From positions 45,298-109,297 of the forward strand of contig CAWGPP010000030.1 in NCBI GenBank assembly GCA_963824545.1: 64,000 bases of DNA. The letters are read 5' to 3'. The notes beneath the pieces were generated by a model. That model saw nothing but the letters and a program-made list of their open reading frames with translations. It searched no databases and was not told the DNA's origin. Below, piece by piece: positions 25,610 to 34,393 of this stretch (position 1 is the first letter of the stretch; each line of letters begins with the position of its first letter). The DNA is from Bog-532 sp963824545 (GTDB lineage Bacteria; Actinomycetota; Actinomycetes; Streptosporangiales; Streptosporangiaceae). The position numbers and the translations under genes are program-made.

Positions 25610-28287
25610 GTACCCGGCAACTCTCGAGCCTCAAGACGGGACCGGAGGGCCCTGGCCGCTCTCGTCATCTAGTTCCGGCGGTCGCTGGCGTGATCGCTGC
25701 TCTCGCCATCTTTACCGGCCTCGCTGTCGGGATGTACCTGCCACACCAGAAACCACCGAGCGGGCTGCAACTCGGTCTCGCCATCACCGCGTCGCTGCTA
25801 TCTGGAGCCTTAGTATGGGGGCAGACACGATCTTCCCTGGCTAGCAGCCAGAAACACAAAGCTGAGACTCCACAGCCGGTCCGTGCGCTCGCCAGTGCGC
25901 CCGTGCACCTGCCGGCCGATATCGCTGACTTCACCAACCGAGAGCCAGAAATCCGGCGGCTCACCGGGGTGATTTGTGAACTGCGGCAACGGGCTGTGGT
26001 GCCCTTCGCTGTCATCGGGGGGATCGGCGGTGTCGGCAAGACGGCTCTGACTATCCACATTGCCCACCTCATCAAGGATGATTATCCTGACGGCCAGCTA
26101 TTCGTCAACCTGCGGGGGACCGAAACGCAGGCTCTGGATGCCTCAAAAGTGCTGGCCGCTTTTCTGCGCGCTCTAGGGATAGACGGGTCGCAGATCCCAG
26201 CCACTCTGGATGAACGGACGGCGCTGTTTCGGACTCGGCTGGCCGGCAAGCGAGTGTTGATAGTACTCGACAACGCGGCGAACGAGGCTCAAGTCCGGCC
26301 ATTGCTGCCAGACAGCCCTGGGTGCGCGGTCCTGATCAATGGCCGGGTCCAGTTGGCTGCCATTGAGGGTGCGACATTCGTGTCGGTGGACATGATGAAT
26401 GAAGAGGTGGCTGTTCGCCTGCTCAGCCGCATAGCTGGTGAGAGCCGGATAGCTAATGATCCGGAGAATGCGCAGCGCGTCGCTCATCTGGTCGGGTGCC
26501 TGCCGCTCGGCCTGCGCGTTGTCGGCGCAAAGCTTGCAACGGCCCCCCATCTTTCGCTGGCACGGGTGGCCGAGGGACTCACCGATGAGCGTCAGCTACT
26601 GTCCCAACTGTCCGTGGGCGACCTGGCGGTCGACGCCAGTCTTGCGCTGAGCTACGAAGGCCTCTCCACCGATGAAAGGGTGGCCTTCCGGCGCCTCGGG
26701 TTGTTGACAGCCGCCACGTTCCCAAGCTGGGTAATCGGCCCGCTGCTCAATTGTGCGACTATTGACTGTGACCTGACAATGGAACGCCTGGTCCGCATGC
26801 AACTGCTCCAGCCAGCCGACCAAGATATCGTCGGCACATACCGGTACCGATTCCACGATCTTGTGCGGGCATTCGCCAGGGAGCGGCTGCGGGAAGAGGA
26901 ATCCGAGGAGGAACAGAACGAGGCCCTGGCCCGGCTGCTGGGGGCCTATCTGTCGCTTGCTAAGCGAGGGGCACACTGTCTTGAGCCCGGCAGTCGGCGA
27001 ATCGTCGGCGATGGCGCAGTACAGCGCTGGGACCAAGGTCAGTCACTTCCCCTCCTGCAAGGCGAATCAGCAACGCTTGCCTGGTTCACTGTGGAACGGA
27101 CAGCCCTCACTAATGCCGTCGAACAGGCGTACCAGGCGGGGCTGGACATTATTTGCTGGGAACTGGCCGGATGGCTCCGCGCATTCTATGACGTCCGCTC
27201 TCAGTGGGATGATTGGCAGCGAACACATGAAATAGCCATCCAGGCCGGCCAGCGGGCTGGTGTGGGCCACTCGGTGCTCGCGACAACCTGCAACCTCGCC
27301 AACTGCTTTCGGGACCAGTGGAACTGGGAGGCGGCGTGTCACCAGCTAGACAAGTGCGTCACGCTGCTTCGCAGGTATCCTGACCGGCACTGGGCTGCGT
27401 TCTGCGAACTCGAGCGTGGGCTGGTCAGCCGCGGCATGTACGAATGGGATACGGCCGAACAGCACCTCAAGGAGGCCGCGTCCACGTTCCGTGAACTGTG
27501 CGATGACTGCGGCCTTGCGGTGAGCCTGCACTATCTCGGCGACGTTTACCGTGACCAAGGCAAGTGGCAGGATGCAGAACACCTCATGAACCAGTCGCTG
27601 CCGATGTTCCGTGAGCTCAAGGATTCTCGGTGGGCTGCAATTACCGAGGCCGACCTAGGGTTCATTGCGCAGGCTAAGGGTCGTCCGGAAGATGCCATCA
27701 ACTTCTTGTCTGGCACTGTTCCAGTTTTTCGGCAACTCGGCGATACGCGTCTCGCCGCCTACTCCGTCCACGGACTAGGTGATGCATACCGGGACAGCGG
27801 ACAGCTCGACAAAGCTGACGAATACCTGTCAAACTGTCTCCCTGAGTTTGAGGCACTTGGCGACCGGCGAGGCGCGGCTTATGTACGGCAAAGCCTGGCC
27901 CTGCTTTATGCTTTCTTGGAGGATTGGCCCCTGGCCGGCCAGCAGGTGGACCTGGCAGCTTCAGTCTTCAATGAACTTGGCGACCGGAGGGGGAGTGCAA
28001 CGGTCGAGCAGGTTCGTGGTGAGATTGCACTTCAGAAGGGCGACCTAGCGGCAGCCCTTGTCTCCTTCAACTCCGCGCTGTCGGTTCTCAAGCCGCTCGG
28101 TGACCTGGAGTGGACCGCACGGGCATCGATGGCTCGCGGCGACGCCTACAGGCAGAGCGGTTCACCAGAGGCGGCGACACGTGACTGGGAGTACGGATAT
28201 GAGCTGGTCAAGAGGACCGGCTCAATCCGGGCTGAGTTGCTCTCTCAGCGCCTGGACCAGGCGCGTGGGTCGGCGCAGCAGCCGTAG
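25606..28287 (+). CDS. Membrane-anchored NB-ARC/TPR STAND protein
   Basis: An 893-residue signalling ATPase. Two hydrophobic helices lie at about residues 22-45 and 54-72, so the body is tethered to the membrane. The segment PADIADFTNREPEIRRL introduces the NB-ARC domain, with P-loop GGIGGVGKTAL (138-148), a VLIVLDNA Walker B and the GCLPLGLRVVG GxP motif. About ten TPR-like repeats fill the C-terminal 350 residues, many containing ALGD or ELGD turns. Unlike AfsR it has no DNA-binding or BTAD domain. STAND proteins sense a ligand and oligomerise; a role in controlling the adjacent exporter/oxygenase genes is an inference. Confidence 0.88.
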   Translation: MSTRQLSSLKTGPEGPGRSRHLVPAVAGVIAALAIFTGLAVGMYLPHQKPPSGLQLGLAITASLLSGALVWGQTRSSLASSQKHKAETPQPVRALASAPVHLPADIADFTNREPEIRRLTGVICELRQRAVVPFAVIGGIGGVGKTALTIHIAHLIKDDYPDGQLFVNLRGTETQALDASKVLAAFLRALGIDGSQIPATLDERTALFRTRLAGKRVLIVLDNAANEAQVRPLLPDSPGCAVLINGRVQLAAIEGATFVSVDMMNEEVAVRLLSRIAGESRIANDPENAQRVAHLVGCLPLGLRVVGAKLATAPHLSLARVAEGLTDERQLLSQLSVGDLAVDASLALSYEGLSTDERVAFRRLGLLTAATFPSWVIGPLLNCATIDCDLTMERLVRMQLLQPADQDIVGTYRYRFHDLVRAFARERLREEESEEEQNEALARLLGAYLSLAKRGAHCLEPGSRRIVGDGAVQRWDQGQSLPLLQGESATLAWFTVERTALTNAVEQAYQAGLDIICWELAGWLRAFYDVRSQWDDWQRTHEIAIQAGQRAGVGHSVLATTCNLANCFRDQWNWEAACHQLDKCVTLLRRYPDRHWAAFCELERGLVSRGMYEWDTAEQHLKEAASTFRELCDDCGLAVSLHYLGDVYRDQGKWQDAEHLMNQSLPMFRELKDSRWAAITEADLGFIAQAKGRPEDAINFLSGTVPVFRQLGDTRLAAYSVHGLGDAYRDSGQLDKADEYLSNCLPEFEALGDRRGAAYVRQSLALLYAFLEDWPLAGQQVDLAASVFNELGDRRGSATVEQVRGEIALQKGDLAAALVSFNSALSVLKPLGDLEWTARASMARGDAYRQSGSPEAATRDWEYGYELVKRTGSIRAELLSQRLDQARGSAQQP

Positions 28288-28292
28288 GTCAG

Positions 28293-29711
28293 TCAGGTTT
28301 TTGACATCCAGTTGCGGAGTCCCCAGACTCCGCTCGCCGCGCTGGCAACGCACAGTGCAGCCGCGAACCAGGTAACGCTGCTGAAGAGATGGGTTACGTT
28401 GTTGCTGTGTCCGGCACCATCCCCCGAGATGGACTGGCTTACTGTCGGGATAAGAGCGATTGACAGTAGCGCCCCAATCCGGGCGACCGCGTTGTTCACT
28501 CCGAACCCCACTCCCCTGTCCTGGTCCCGGATTGAACGCAATAGTACTGAATTAAGCGGTGCGACACTGATCGCAAAACCAATCGCGAACACAACTATCC
28601 CAAGCAGTACTGACAGGATGCCACCGTGCCAGCTAAATCCGGCCAGAACCCCGCATCCGGCCGCACCAACGAGTGGGCCGATCACCAGCGCCGGCCATGG
28701 CCCGGTGCGACTGGCAACCCGGATCATCAACGGTGAGCCGATCACCAGCATGAACTCTATCGGCACCATGATCGCAGCCGAGCCGAACGCCGAGACGTGC
28801 CGGACCCTTTGCAGGAACAGGGGCGTGACAAAGAACAGCACGTTGGTGGCACCGTACAACGCCAGGGTCAGGAGGTTGACCGAAACGAACTGAGCCGACC
28901 GCATCAGGCCGGGCGGCAGAATCGGTTTGGATGAACGTCGTTGCCATATCGTGAACACGCTGGATGCCACCACGCAAAGGCCCGCGGCAGCAAGTACATC
29001 CCCGCGGGCCCAGCCGACGATAGGACCCTCGATCAGTAGGTAGCTGACCCCACCCGTGGCGAGCACAACCAGTAGCCCGCCCACCAACGTGGGCGGCTCG
29101 TGCCGGACCGCACGTTCGCCCTTGCCTTGGACGCCAACGAGCAGGAACGCCGCCACCGTCAGTGGCAGATTGAGTAGGAAGATCGCTCGCCAGGACACGA
29201 TGTCGATCAGCCAGCCACCTACAAAAGGACCGATCACCGCGCCGACCCCGACCAGACCCGTCCACGCACCAACGGCCCGGTCCCGGCTCTTACCCTGCAA
29301 ATTGGCCGTCGCAAGCGGCAGACTGCTCGGAAGAAGCAACGCTGCCCCAATCCCCTGAGCGGAACGCGCCGCAATGAGAACGCCGATGGTGGGTGAGAAC
29401 GCGCAGAGGAACGATGCCAGGCTGTAGACCACAAGCCCTGCGCGAAAGGCACGGCCCCATCCCCAGATGTCACCAAGTGCCCCACCATAAAGCAACAGCG
29501 AGCCAACTGTCAGCAAATATCCGTTGATGATCCACTGGATCCCCGCCAAACCCCCGCCTAGGTGCGCCTGGATGGACGGCAGGGCAATGTTGACAGTTGC
29601 CGTGTCGAGGAATGCGACGCCTGACCCCAGTACGGTGCCAAGGAAGATGCGGCGATGCTCGTATTGCTCTGGCTTTCTCGCGTTGATGGCCACTCCAGCG
29701 GACTTGTTCAC
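28293..29711 (-). CDS. DHA2-family (14-helix) MFS exporter
   Basis: A 472-residue drug:H+ antiporter type transporter. Family marks: LDTATVNIALPSI in helix 1, WIINGYLLTVGSLLL, the motif-A loop GALGDIWGWGRAF, and the motif-C region GVGAVIGPFVGGWLIDIVSWRAIFLLNLP. About 14 hydrophobic segments are present. Its ATG (29711) overlaps the stop of the cupin oxygenase gene as ATGA, so the pair is one translationally coupled unit. Export of a small molecule or peptide made by the neighbours is plausible. It converges on the NB-ARC gene with 5 bases between stops. Confidence 0.93.
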   Translation of the reverse strand: MNKSAGVAINARKPEQYEHRRIFLGTVLGSGVAFLDTATVNIALPSIQAHLGGGLAGIQWIINGYLLTVGSLLLYGGALGDIWGWGRAFRAGLVVYSLASFLCAFSPTIGVLIAARSAQGIGAALLLPSSLPLATANLQGKSRDRAVGAWTGLVGVGAVIGPFVGGWLIDIVSWRAIFLLNLPLTVAAFLLVGVQGKGERAVRHEPPTLVGGLLVVLATGGVSYLLIEGPIVGWARGDVLAAAGLCVVASSVFTIWQRRSSKPILPPGLMRSAQFVSVNLLTLALYGATNVLFFVTPLFLQRVRHVSAFGSAAIMVPIEFMLVIGSPLMIRVASRTGPWPALVIGPLVGAAGCGVLAGFSWHGGILSVLLGIVVFAIGFAISVAPLNSVLLRSIRDQDRGVGFGVNNAVARIGALLSIALIPTVSQSISGDGAGHSNNVTHLFSSVTWFAAALCVASAASGVWGLRNWMSKT

Positions 29712-30646
29712 TGGTCGCCAGAAGCCTCCGTCAGAGTCGTAAACGAGTCTGACGGAGGATCGTTGCTCCTTTCCCCCTCCGATGCCCGGTACAGCATGGT
29801 GGCTGGCAACGTGGCGAGGACGGCGCTGAGCCTGTCGATCCGCTTGCGGGTGACAGCATCGAGCTCTTCACTGTCCAGACTGGAGCGAGGAGGCAGCGGA
29901 GCACGGAAGTACTCATCATCAGTCAGTGCCGCAACCGCATCCAGCAGTGCCCTTCGCCACGAGACCAACGTGACCGATAGGTTCAGATGCGCCGAGGGAG
30001 CCTCATCAGCTGCCACTCCAGCATGAGGTACGCCTGGAGGTATGTACAGGACGTCCCCAGGACGCATCTCCACCCTCTCGCCCGCCGACTCCAGACTCAG
30101 TGACACAACCTGGGTCAACTCGGGGTGCTTTGCGACCTGAGGGAAAAGGGTCCAGGATTTGGTGCCGGTGAGTTGGAGAAGGAATGTCGCCTCGTGGTCT
30201 ATATGAGGCGGGAGCCCTGGGCTTCCAGCCGGCGTTATGAACGCGTATGCGTCAACCGGATGAGAAAGTTCATCTGTGAGTGCCCGGCACAGGTCGCGCA
30301 CTGGCGGCCACAGCCTGTCCAGTGCGGAGACAACTACAGTCGCCCCTGCCCGGTACAACCTGAACAATGCATCGACCGCAATGAATCTGTGCTCAACATG
30401 AGACGCGGTACGAACTTTATCGGTGTAGCGTTCATATGGCTCAGCCTCGCCGTTCCGGTAGACGCGGACCAAGTCGGCGGAGATCGGCACTGTCGTCAGC
30501 AGCTTTTCGATGTCGGTGAGCCGGAGGAGGTGATTAAACCCGTCCTGTGCCGCGCCCGGGACGCACAGTGGCGCACGGCCCCAATACTCATTGAGGAACA
30601 GATCGGTATGGTTCACGAGCCCGTTCAGGGCATGGAACGTGGCCAT
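29708..30646 (-). CDS. JmjC-like cupin oxygenase (cupin_4, ribosomal-oxygenase type)
   Basis: A 312-residue Fe(II)/2-oxoglutarate-dependent oxygenase. The iron-binding triad is H148-x-D150 (PPHIDHEATFLLQLTG) and H208 (IPPGVPHAG). The segment RAGATVVVSALDRLWPPV is typical of the MINA53/NO66/YcfD fold, and the C-terminal helical part completes it. Known members hydroxylate protein side chains (Arg of L16, His of L27) or peptide natural products. GGAGG precedes ATG 30646. Coupling to an exporter, with a small peptide frame 13 bases upstream, favours a peptide-tailoring role, which is inference. Confidence 0.88.
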   Translation of the reverse strand: MATFHALNGLVNHTDLFLNEYWGRAPLCVPGAAQDGFNHLLRLTDIEKLLTTVPISADLVRVYRNGEAEPYERYTDKVRTASHVEHRFIAVDALFRLYRAGATVVVSALDRLWPPVRDLCRALTDELSHPVDAYAFITPAGSPGLPPHIDHEATFLLQLTGTKSWTLFPQVAKHPELTQVVSLSLESAGERVEMRPGDVLYIPPGVPHAGVAADEAPSAHLNLSVTLVSWRRALLDAVAALTDDEYFRAPLPPRSSLDSEELDAVTRKRIDRLSAVLATLPATMLYRASEGERSNDPPSDSFTTLTEASGDQ

Positions 30647-30659
30647 GGATGCCTCCGTT

Positions 30660-30758
30660 TCAGCAGTCCGCGACGATCTCCCAACTCAGCGTCCCTCCCC
30701 GGGTGATCATGTCAGCTAGTACCCGTCCCTGAAAGTAGTGTGGCGCTTGCCAGGACAT
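30660..30758 (-). CDS. Candidate small peptide gene upstream of the oxygenase
   Basis: A 32-residue frame from ATG 30758, ending Trp-Glu-Ile-Val-Ala-Asp-Cys; an in-frame GTG at 30854 would give 64 residues. The stop lies 13 bases before the oxygenase start. It contains two Trp (W3, W26), His, Tyr and a C-terminal Cys, and would suit a modified-peptide precursor. There is no good ribosome site at ATG 30758, so it could also be the tail of a gene damaged by the mobile elements 100 bases upstream. Confidence 0.35.
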   Translation of the reverse strand: MSWQAPHYFQGRVLADMITRGGTLSWEIVADC

Positions 30759-30854
30759 CCGGAAAGAGCGGAAGCAGTCCGCGCGCTGCAGTTGCCGACA
30801 GGGCTCACGGTCGATGGCCAGGCCTACCCGACTGCGGAGGCAGGTTCTCAACAC

Positions 30855-30975
30855 CCTGAGGAATAGTCCAGAGTTGTGGACGGCGTGTCCTGATTGATCA
30901 CGCTGCGTCCTTCATCTCGGCCTCGTCGGACTCGACAAGCACTCCCTTCTAGAAGTTGGCCTCGGCTCGGACCAC
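30855..30975 (-). other. Possible remnant coding sequence between the peptide frame and the IS pile
   Basis: On the minus strand a 14-codon frame follows AAGGGAG (start GTG, ...VESDEAEMKDAA, stop). It overlaps by GTGA another 17-codon frame (...TPSTTLDYSSGC), whose stop overlaps GTG 30854. Upstream of the first frame the same phase reads VVRAEANF then TAG. The chain of overlaps looks like bacterial coding sequence, but the pieces are too short to name. Confidence 0.25.
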
Positions 30976-30979
30976 CTAG

Positions 30980-32863
30980 GAGCCTGCTGAAAAAGCTAGC
31001 AGGTTAGGGCATATTTTCGGCTTGATGTTCGGGGATCTGGGTTGATGGTGTCGTCCGGGGTTCCGGGCGGCGGCGTTGCCGGGCATGGCCGCGCGCGGCT
31101 GGCTGTCATGGCGGGCTGATGGCCGGCGCCCCCGTCCTGGGTACTGGCCAGGTGGCCAGGACCCAGGCGCCGCCGCGGCGGGTCAGGCCCTTGCCGGCCA
31201 GGTTGCGCAGGTTCAGCGCGGCGGTGCGGCGCTTGAGCCAGGCGTGGTTCCTGGTGGTGCCGCGGTAGCGGAGCTTGAGGCGGCGGCCCCGCCAGGTGGC
31301 GACCTGGGCGATGGCGCGTTCCACGTTGGGCCGCCAGGCGGTGTAGTCCTTGCGCAGCCCGGTGACGGCCCAGTCGGCGCGGGCGGCGCGCAGCAGGTCG
31401 TCGCGGGGGTGCAGGACGAGCTTGCGGCCGGTCTTGCAGGTGGTGCACCGGGGGCGGAGCGGGCAGTGGCGGCACAAGGCGCCGAAGGTGGCGATGCGGG
31501 TCCGGCTGAGTTTGACGGCGTGCCCGGCCGGGCAGGTCACCGTGCCGGCCTGCTCGCCGGCGGTGAAGTCGTCCACGGTGAGCCCGCCCTCGACCGGGGG
31601 CCGCAGCGGCTTGGGCTTGATCACCGCCTGGTTCCCGGCATCAGCGACCGCGCCGCGCAGATCCCCGGTGCCGTAGGCGGAATCGCCGTACCAGGCCAGC
31701 GGCTCGTCCCGGCCGCCGTCATCGCTGCCGTGGCCGGCGGCGCCCGGGCCGCCGGCTTGCGGCTGCGCCGGGGCGCGGTCGCCCCGGCCGGCCTCGGCGG
31801 CCACGAACTCCTCCGCGACCGCGGGGCCGGAGTTCTCCTCGCCGGCGGCCCCGGTCAGCTTCTCATCCGTGATGATCCCGGTCTCGGGGTCCGCGGCGAC
31901 ATGGGCGCGGTACCCGTCCCGGCGGGCCTCGGGCGACTTGCGGGTGTGCCGCGCACCGGGATCCACCGTCGAGACCACCCGGTCCGCGGCCACCTTCTGC
32001 GCGATCCGCCACCGCCCGTCGGTCCCGTCACTGCCCGCGGCGGGCTCCACGTCCTGCCCGGCGACCAGGGCCAGCAGCGCCAGCGCCGAGGCGGCCGTCT
32101 CGTCCAGGTCGGCGTCCTTGAACGCGGCCACGACCGCGTTCGCGTCGTTCACCAGCGCTGACACCAGCGTGTCCTTCGCGGCCGGGTCGTCCCAGTCGAT
32201 CTTCGGCTTGCCCGGCCGCGAGTAGTCGTGCCCGGTGCGCACCGCCGCGACCTGCTCCGCCGCGCCGGGCGCCTCCCGGGCCACCCGGCGGATGGCCGAG
32301 ACCAGCTGGGTGACCGTGTCCTGGGCGGCCACCGCGTCAGCCAGGATCGTGGAGTCCACCGCCCGGCGCCGCCGGCCCTTCAGCACCCCGGTCCCGGCGA
32401 TCACCGTCCTGACCGCCTCGCTGACCCGGTGCGGCCGCTCCGGCCTCGCGATCCGGTTCCGCCAGTACACCAGGGTCGAGGGGTCGAACCCGGCATCATC
32501 CAGCGCCGCGCCGATGGCGGCCTTCCACCGCACGTCGAACCGGACCGCCTCGGCGGCCTCCCGGTCGGAGTAATCGTGCAGCGCCTGCAGGGTCAGCACC
32601 GCGGCCATCTGCGTGGCCGGGATCGACGGCCGGCCCAGCCCCGGCGGGGCGAACAGGTCCGCGTAGTCCGCGTCGCGGAACACCTCGGCCCGGTGCGCAG
32701 CCAGGAACGCGAACATGCTGCCCGCCGGGATCAGGCGCCCGGCCACCGCCGCGGCGTCGGTCAGCTTCCGGTCCGTCCCCTCGAAACCCTGCATGGGACG
32801 ATCATCTCACTCGAACACCCAACCGATAAATACCCGTTAGACTGCGATCTTTTCAGCAGGCTC
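30980..32863 (-). mobile_element. IS1182-family element, copy a
   Basis: Ends are perfect 14-bp inverted repeats GAGCCTGCTGAAAA (30980-30993) and TTTTCAGCAGGCTC (32850-32863). CTAG stands on each side (30976-30979, 32864-32867), reading as a 4-bp target duplication. One transposase gene inside. A second copy in opposite orientation lies at 38424-40341. Confidence 0.9.
31106..32794 (-). CDS. IS1182-family transposase, copy a
   Basis: A 562-residue DDE transposase. The N-terminal helical part reads MAAVLTLQALHDYSDREAAEAVRFD; the catalytic core includes AVDSTILADAV, then AYGTGDLRGAV (second acidic site WYGDSAYG) and a Cys-rich insertion CPAGHAVKL...CRHCPLRPRCTTC likely binding zinc. The glutamate of RPNVERAIAQV completes the triad. 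It is closely similar to copy b along its length. The frame is intact; the last 15 or so residues differ from copy b. Confidence 0.93.
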   Translation of the reverse strand: MQGFEGTDRKLTDAAAVAGRLIPAGSMFAFLAAHRAEVFRDADYADLFAPPGLGRPSIPATQMAAVLTLQALHDYSDREAAEAVRFDVRWKAAIGAALDDAGFDPSTLVYWRNRIARPERPHRVSEAVRTVIAGTGVLKGRRRRAVDSTILADAVAAQDTVTQLVSAIRRVAREAPGAAEQVAAVRTGHDYSRPGKPKIDWDDPAAKDTLVSALVNDANAVVAAFKDADLDETAASALALLALVAGQDVEPAAGSDGTDGRWRIAQKVAADRVVSTVDPGARHTRKSPEARRDGYRAHVAADPETGIITDEKLTGAAGEENSGPAVAEEFVAAEAGRGDRAPAQPQAGGPGAAGHGSDDGGRDEPLAWYGDSAYGTGDLRGAVADAGNQAVIKPKPLRPPVEGGLTVDDFTAGEQAGTVTCPAGHAVKLSRTRIATFGALCRHCPLRPRCTTCKTGRKLVLHPRDDLLRAARADWAVTGLRKDYTAWRPNVERAIAQVATWRGRRLKLRYRGTTRNHAWLKRRTAALNLRNLAGKGLTRRGGAWVLATWPVPRTGAPAISPP

Positions 32864-32986
32864 CTAGCCTGACTTTCCTGGATAAGTTGATCTTGAACTG
32901 CTGAGGCAGTAGGCGCCAGCAGGCCAGCCTGGTCAAACAGTGTGTCAGTGCTGGTATCCGGGCGTCTGCTGGTGTATTACCCATAT

Positions 32987-34201
32987 ATGGCGTCGATCGT
33001 CGGGAAGAAGCGTGGCGAGGCCACCTACTACTACCTGGTGGAATCTGCCCGGGTTGGCGGCAAGCCGAGGATCGTGTCTCAGGAGTACCTGGGGACTGCG
33101 GAGGAGCTGGCCGCGGCGATGAGGGGCGGCGGCCTGGGGCTGCCGGACCGGGTCCAGCACAAGGATTTCGGTGCGGTCGCCGCCGCCTGGGGCGTGCTGG
33201 AGGATCTCGGCGTGGCCGGCATCATCGACGACGTGATCGGGGCGCGGCGGTCTGACGCGGGTGCGTCGGTGGGCGCCTACCTGGTGCTGGCGGCGCTGAA
33301 CCGGCTGGCTGACCCGTGCTCCAAACGAGGCTTCGCCGGCTGGTGGACCAGGACGGCGGCACCCCGGTTCACCAAGATCCCCACGGCCGTGTGCGACCAC
33401 CGGCGGTTCTGGGACGCCATGCACGTCGTCACGGCGGAGCAGCTGCAGGAGATCAGCCAGCAGGTCGCGCTCCGGATCGTCGGGGCGTTCGGGCTGGACT
33501 GCTCGTCGGTGGCGCTGGACATGACCAACTTCGCCACCTTCATCGACTCCGGCAACGGCAAGGCGCCCGTAGCGCAGCGGGGCAAGGCCAAGCAGAAACG
33601 CTCCGACTTGCGGCTGGTCGGGCTGGGCCTGGTGGTGACCCGGGACGGGGGGATCCCGCTGACCTGGCACGCCTACCCCGGCGACCGGCCCGATGTCACG
33701 CAGTTCACCGCCATGATCGATCAGCTGCGCGGCCAGTACGAGGCGATCTGCGCTGCCGCCGCAACCGCGCCCGCCGCTGACATGACCGTCGTGTTCGACG
33801 CCGGGCAGAACTCCGAGGGCAACTTCGCCCACCTCGCCGGCACCGGGCTGCATTACATCGGGTCGGTGCCCGCCAGCGACTGCCCGGACCTGACTGCCTT
33901 GCCCGCCGCAGCCAGAACCGTCGTTGATGAGCAGCGGTTCGGCGGGCTGACCGCGTTCGGCACCCGCCGCGAGACCTACGGGGCCCAGCGGCGCACCATC
34001 TTGACCCACTCCCCAGAACTGCACGCCGCCCAGGCCCGCGGCTTCGAGGGCACCACCTTGGCCAAGGCCGGCAAGAAACTCGATGACCTGGCCGCCACCT
34101 TGGCCCGCGGCAAGACCCGCCGGGCCAGGGACCAGGTGGAAGCCGAGATCGCCGCGATCATCCGCAAGCCCTGGGTGCGCCGCGTCATCACCTGGCAGCT
34201 G
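32987..34201 (+). pseudogene. IS1634-family transposase, 5' part
   Basis: The first 405 codons, from ATG 32987 (MASIVGKKRGEATYYYLVES). The catalytic region includes SSVALDMTNFATFID, VFDAGQNSEGN and a GLGLVVTRDGGIPLTWHAYPGD strand, typical of the IS4-like IS1634 group. Reading stops at the IS21 insertion after ITWQL. The exact continuation (CTG|TCC GGC AGC) resumes at 37844, so the gene was whole before the insertion; together the parts encode about 568 residues. Confidence 0.9.
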
Positions 34202-34340
34202 TTGTCCGCGTACGACCTGACGTGTCGGTTCGCGTACGACCTGATGTGTCGGTCGTGACAGGCGGGTTCCCGTTGGTGTCGTGATCTGGGTGTGAACGGG
34301 GTTTCTGGCGGTTTTGCCGTCGTTGTCCCTCAGGAGGGAT

Positions 34341-34384
34341 CACCCTTCGCTTTGTCGACTGCCAAGACGATGAAGCGAAGGGTG
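34341..34384 (+). promoter_or_regulatory. Hairpin upstream of istA
   Basis: CACCCTTCGCTT (34341-34352) pairs perfectly with AAGCGAAGGGTG (34373-34384). An AGGAGGG sequence lies just before it (34332-34338). It may end or attenuate transcripts entering from outside, limiting transposition. Confidence 0.6.
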
Positions 34385-34393
34385 ACCTCTTCG

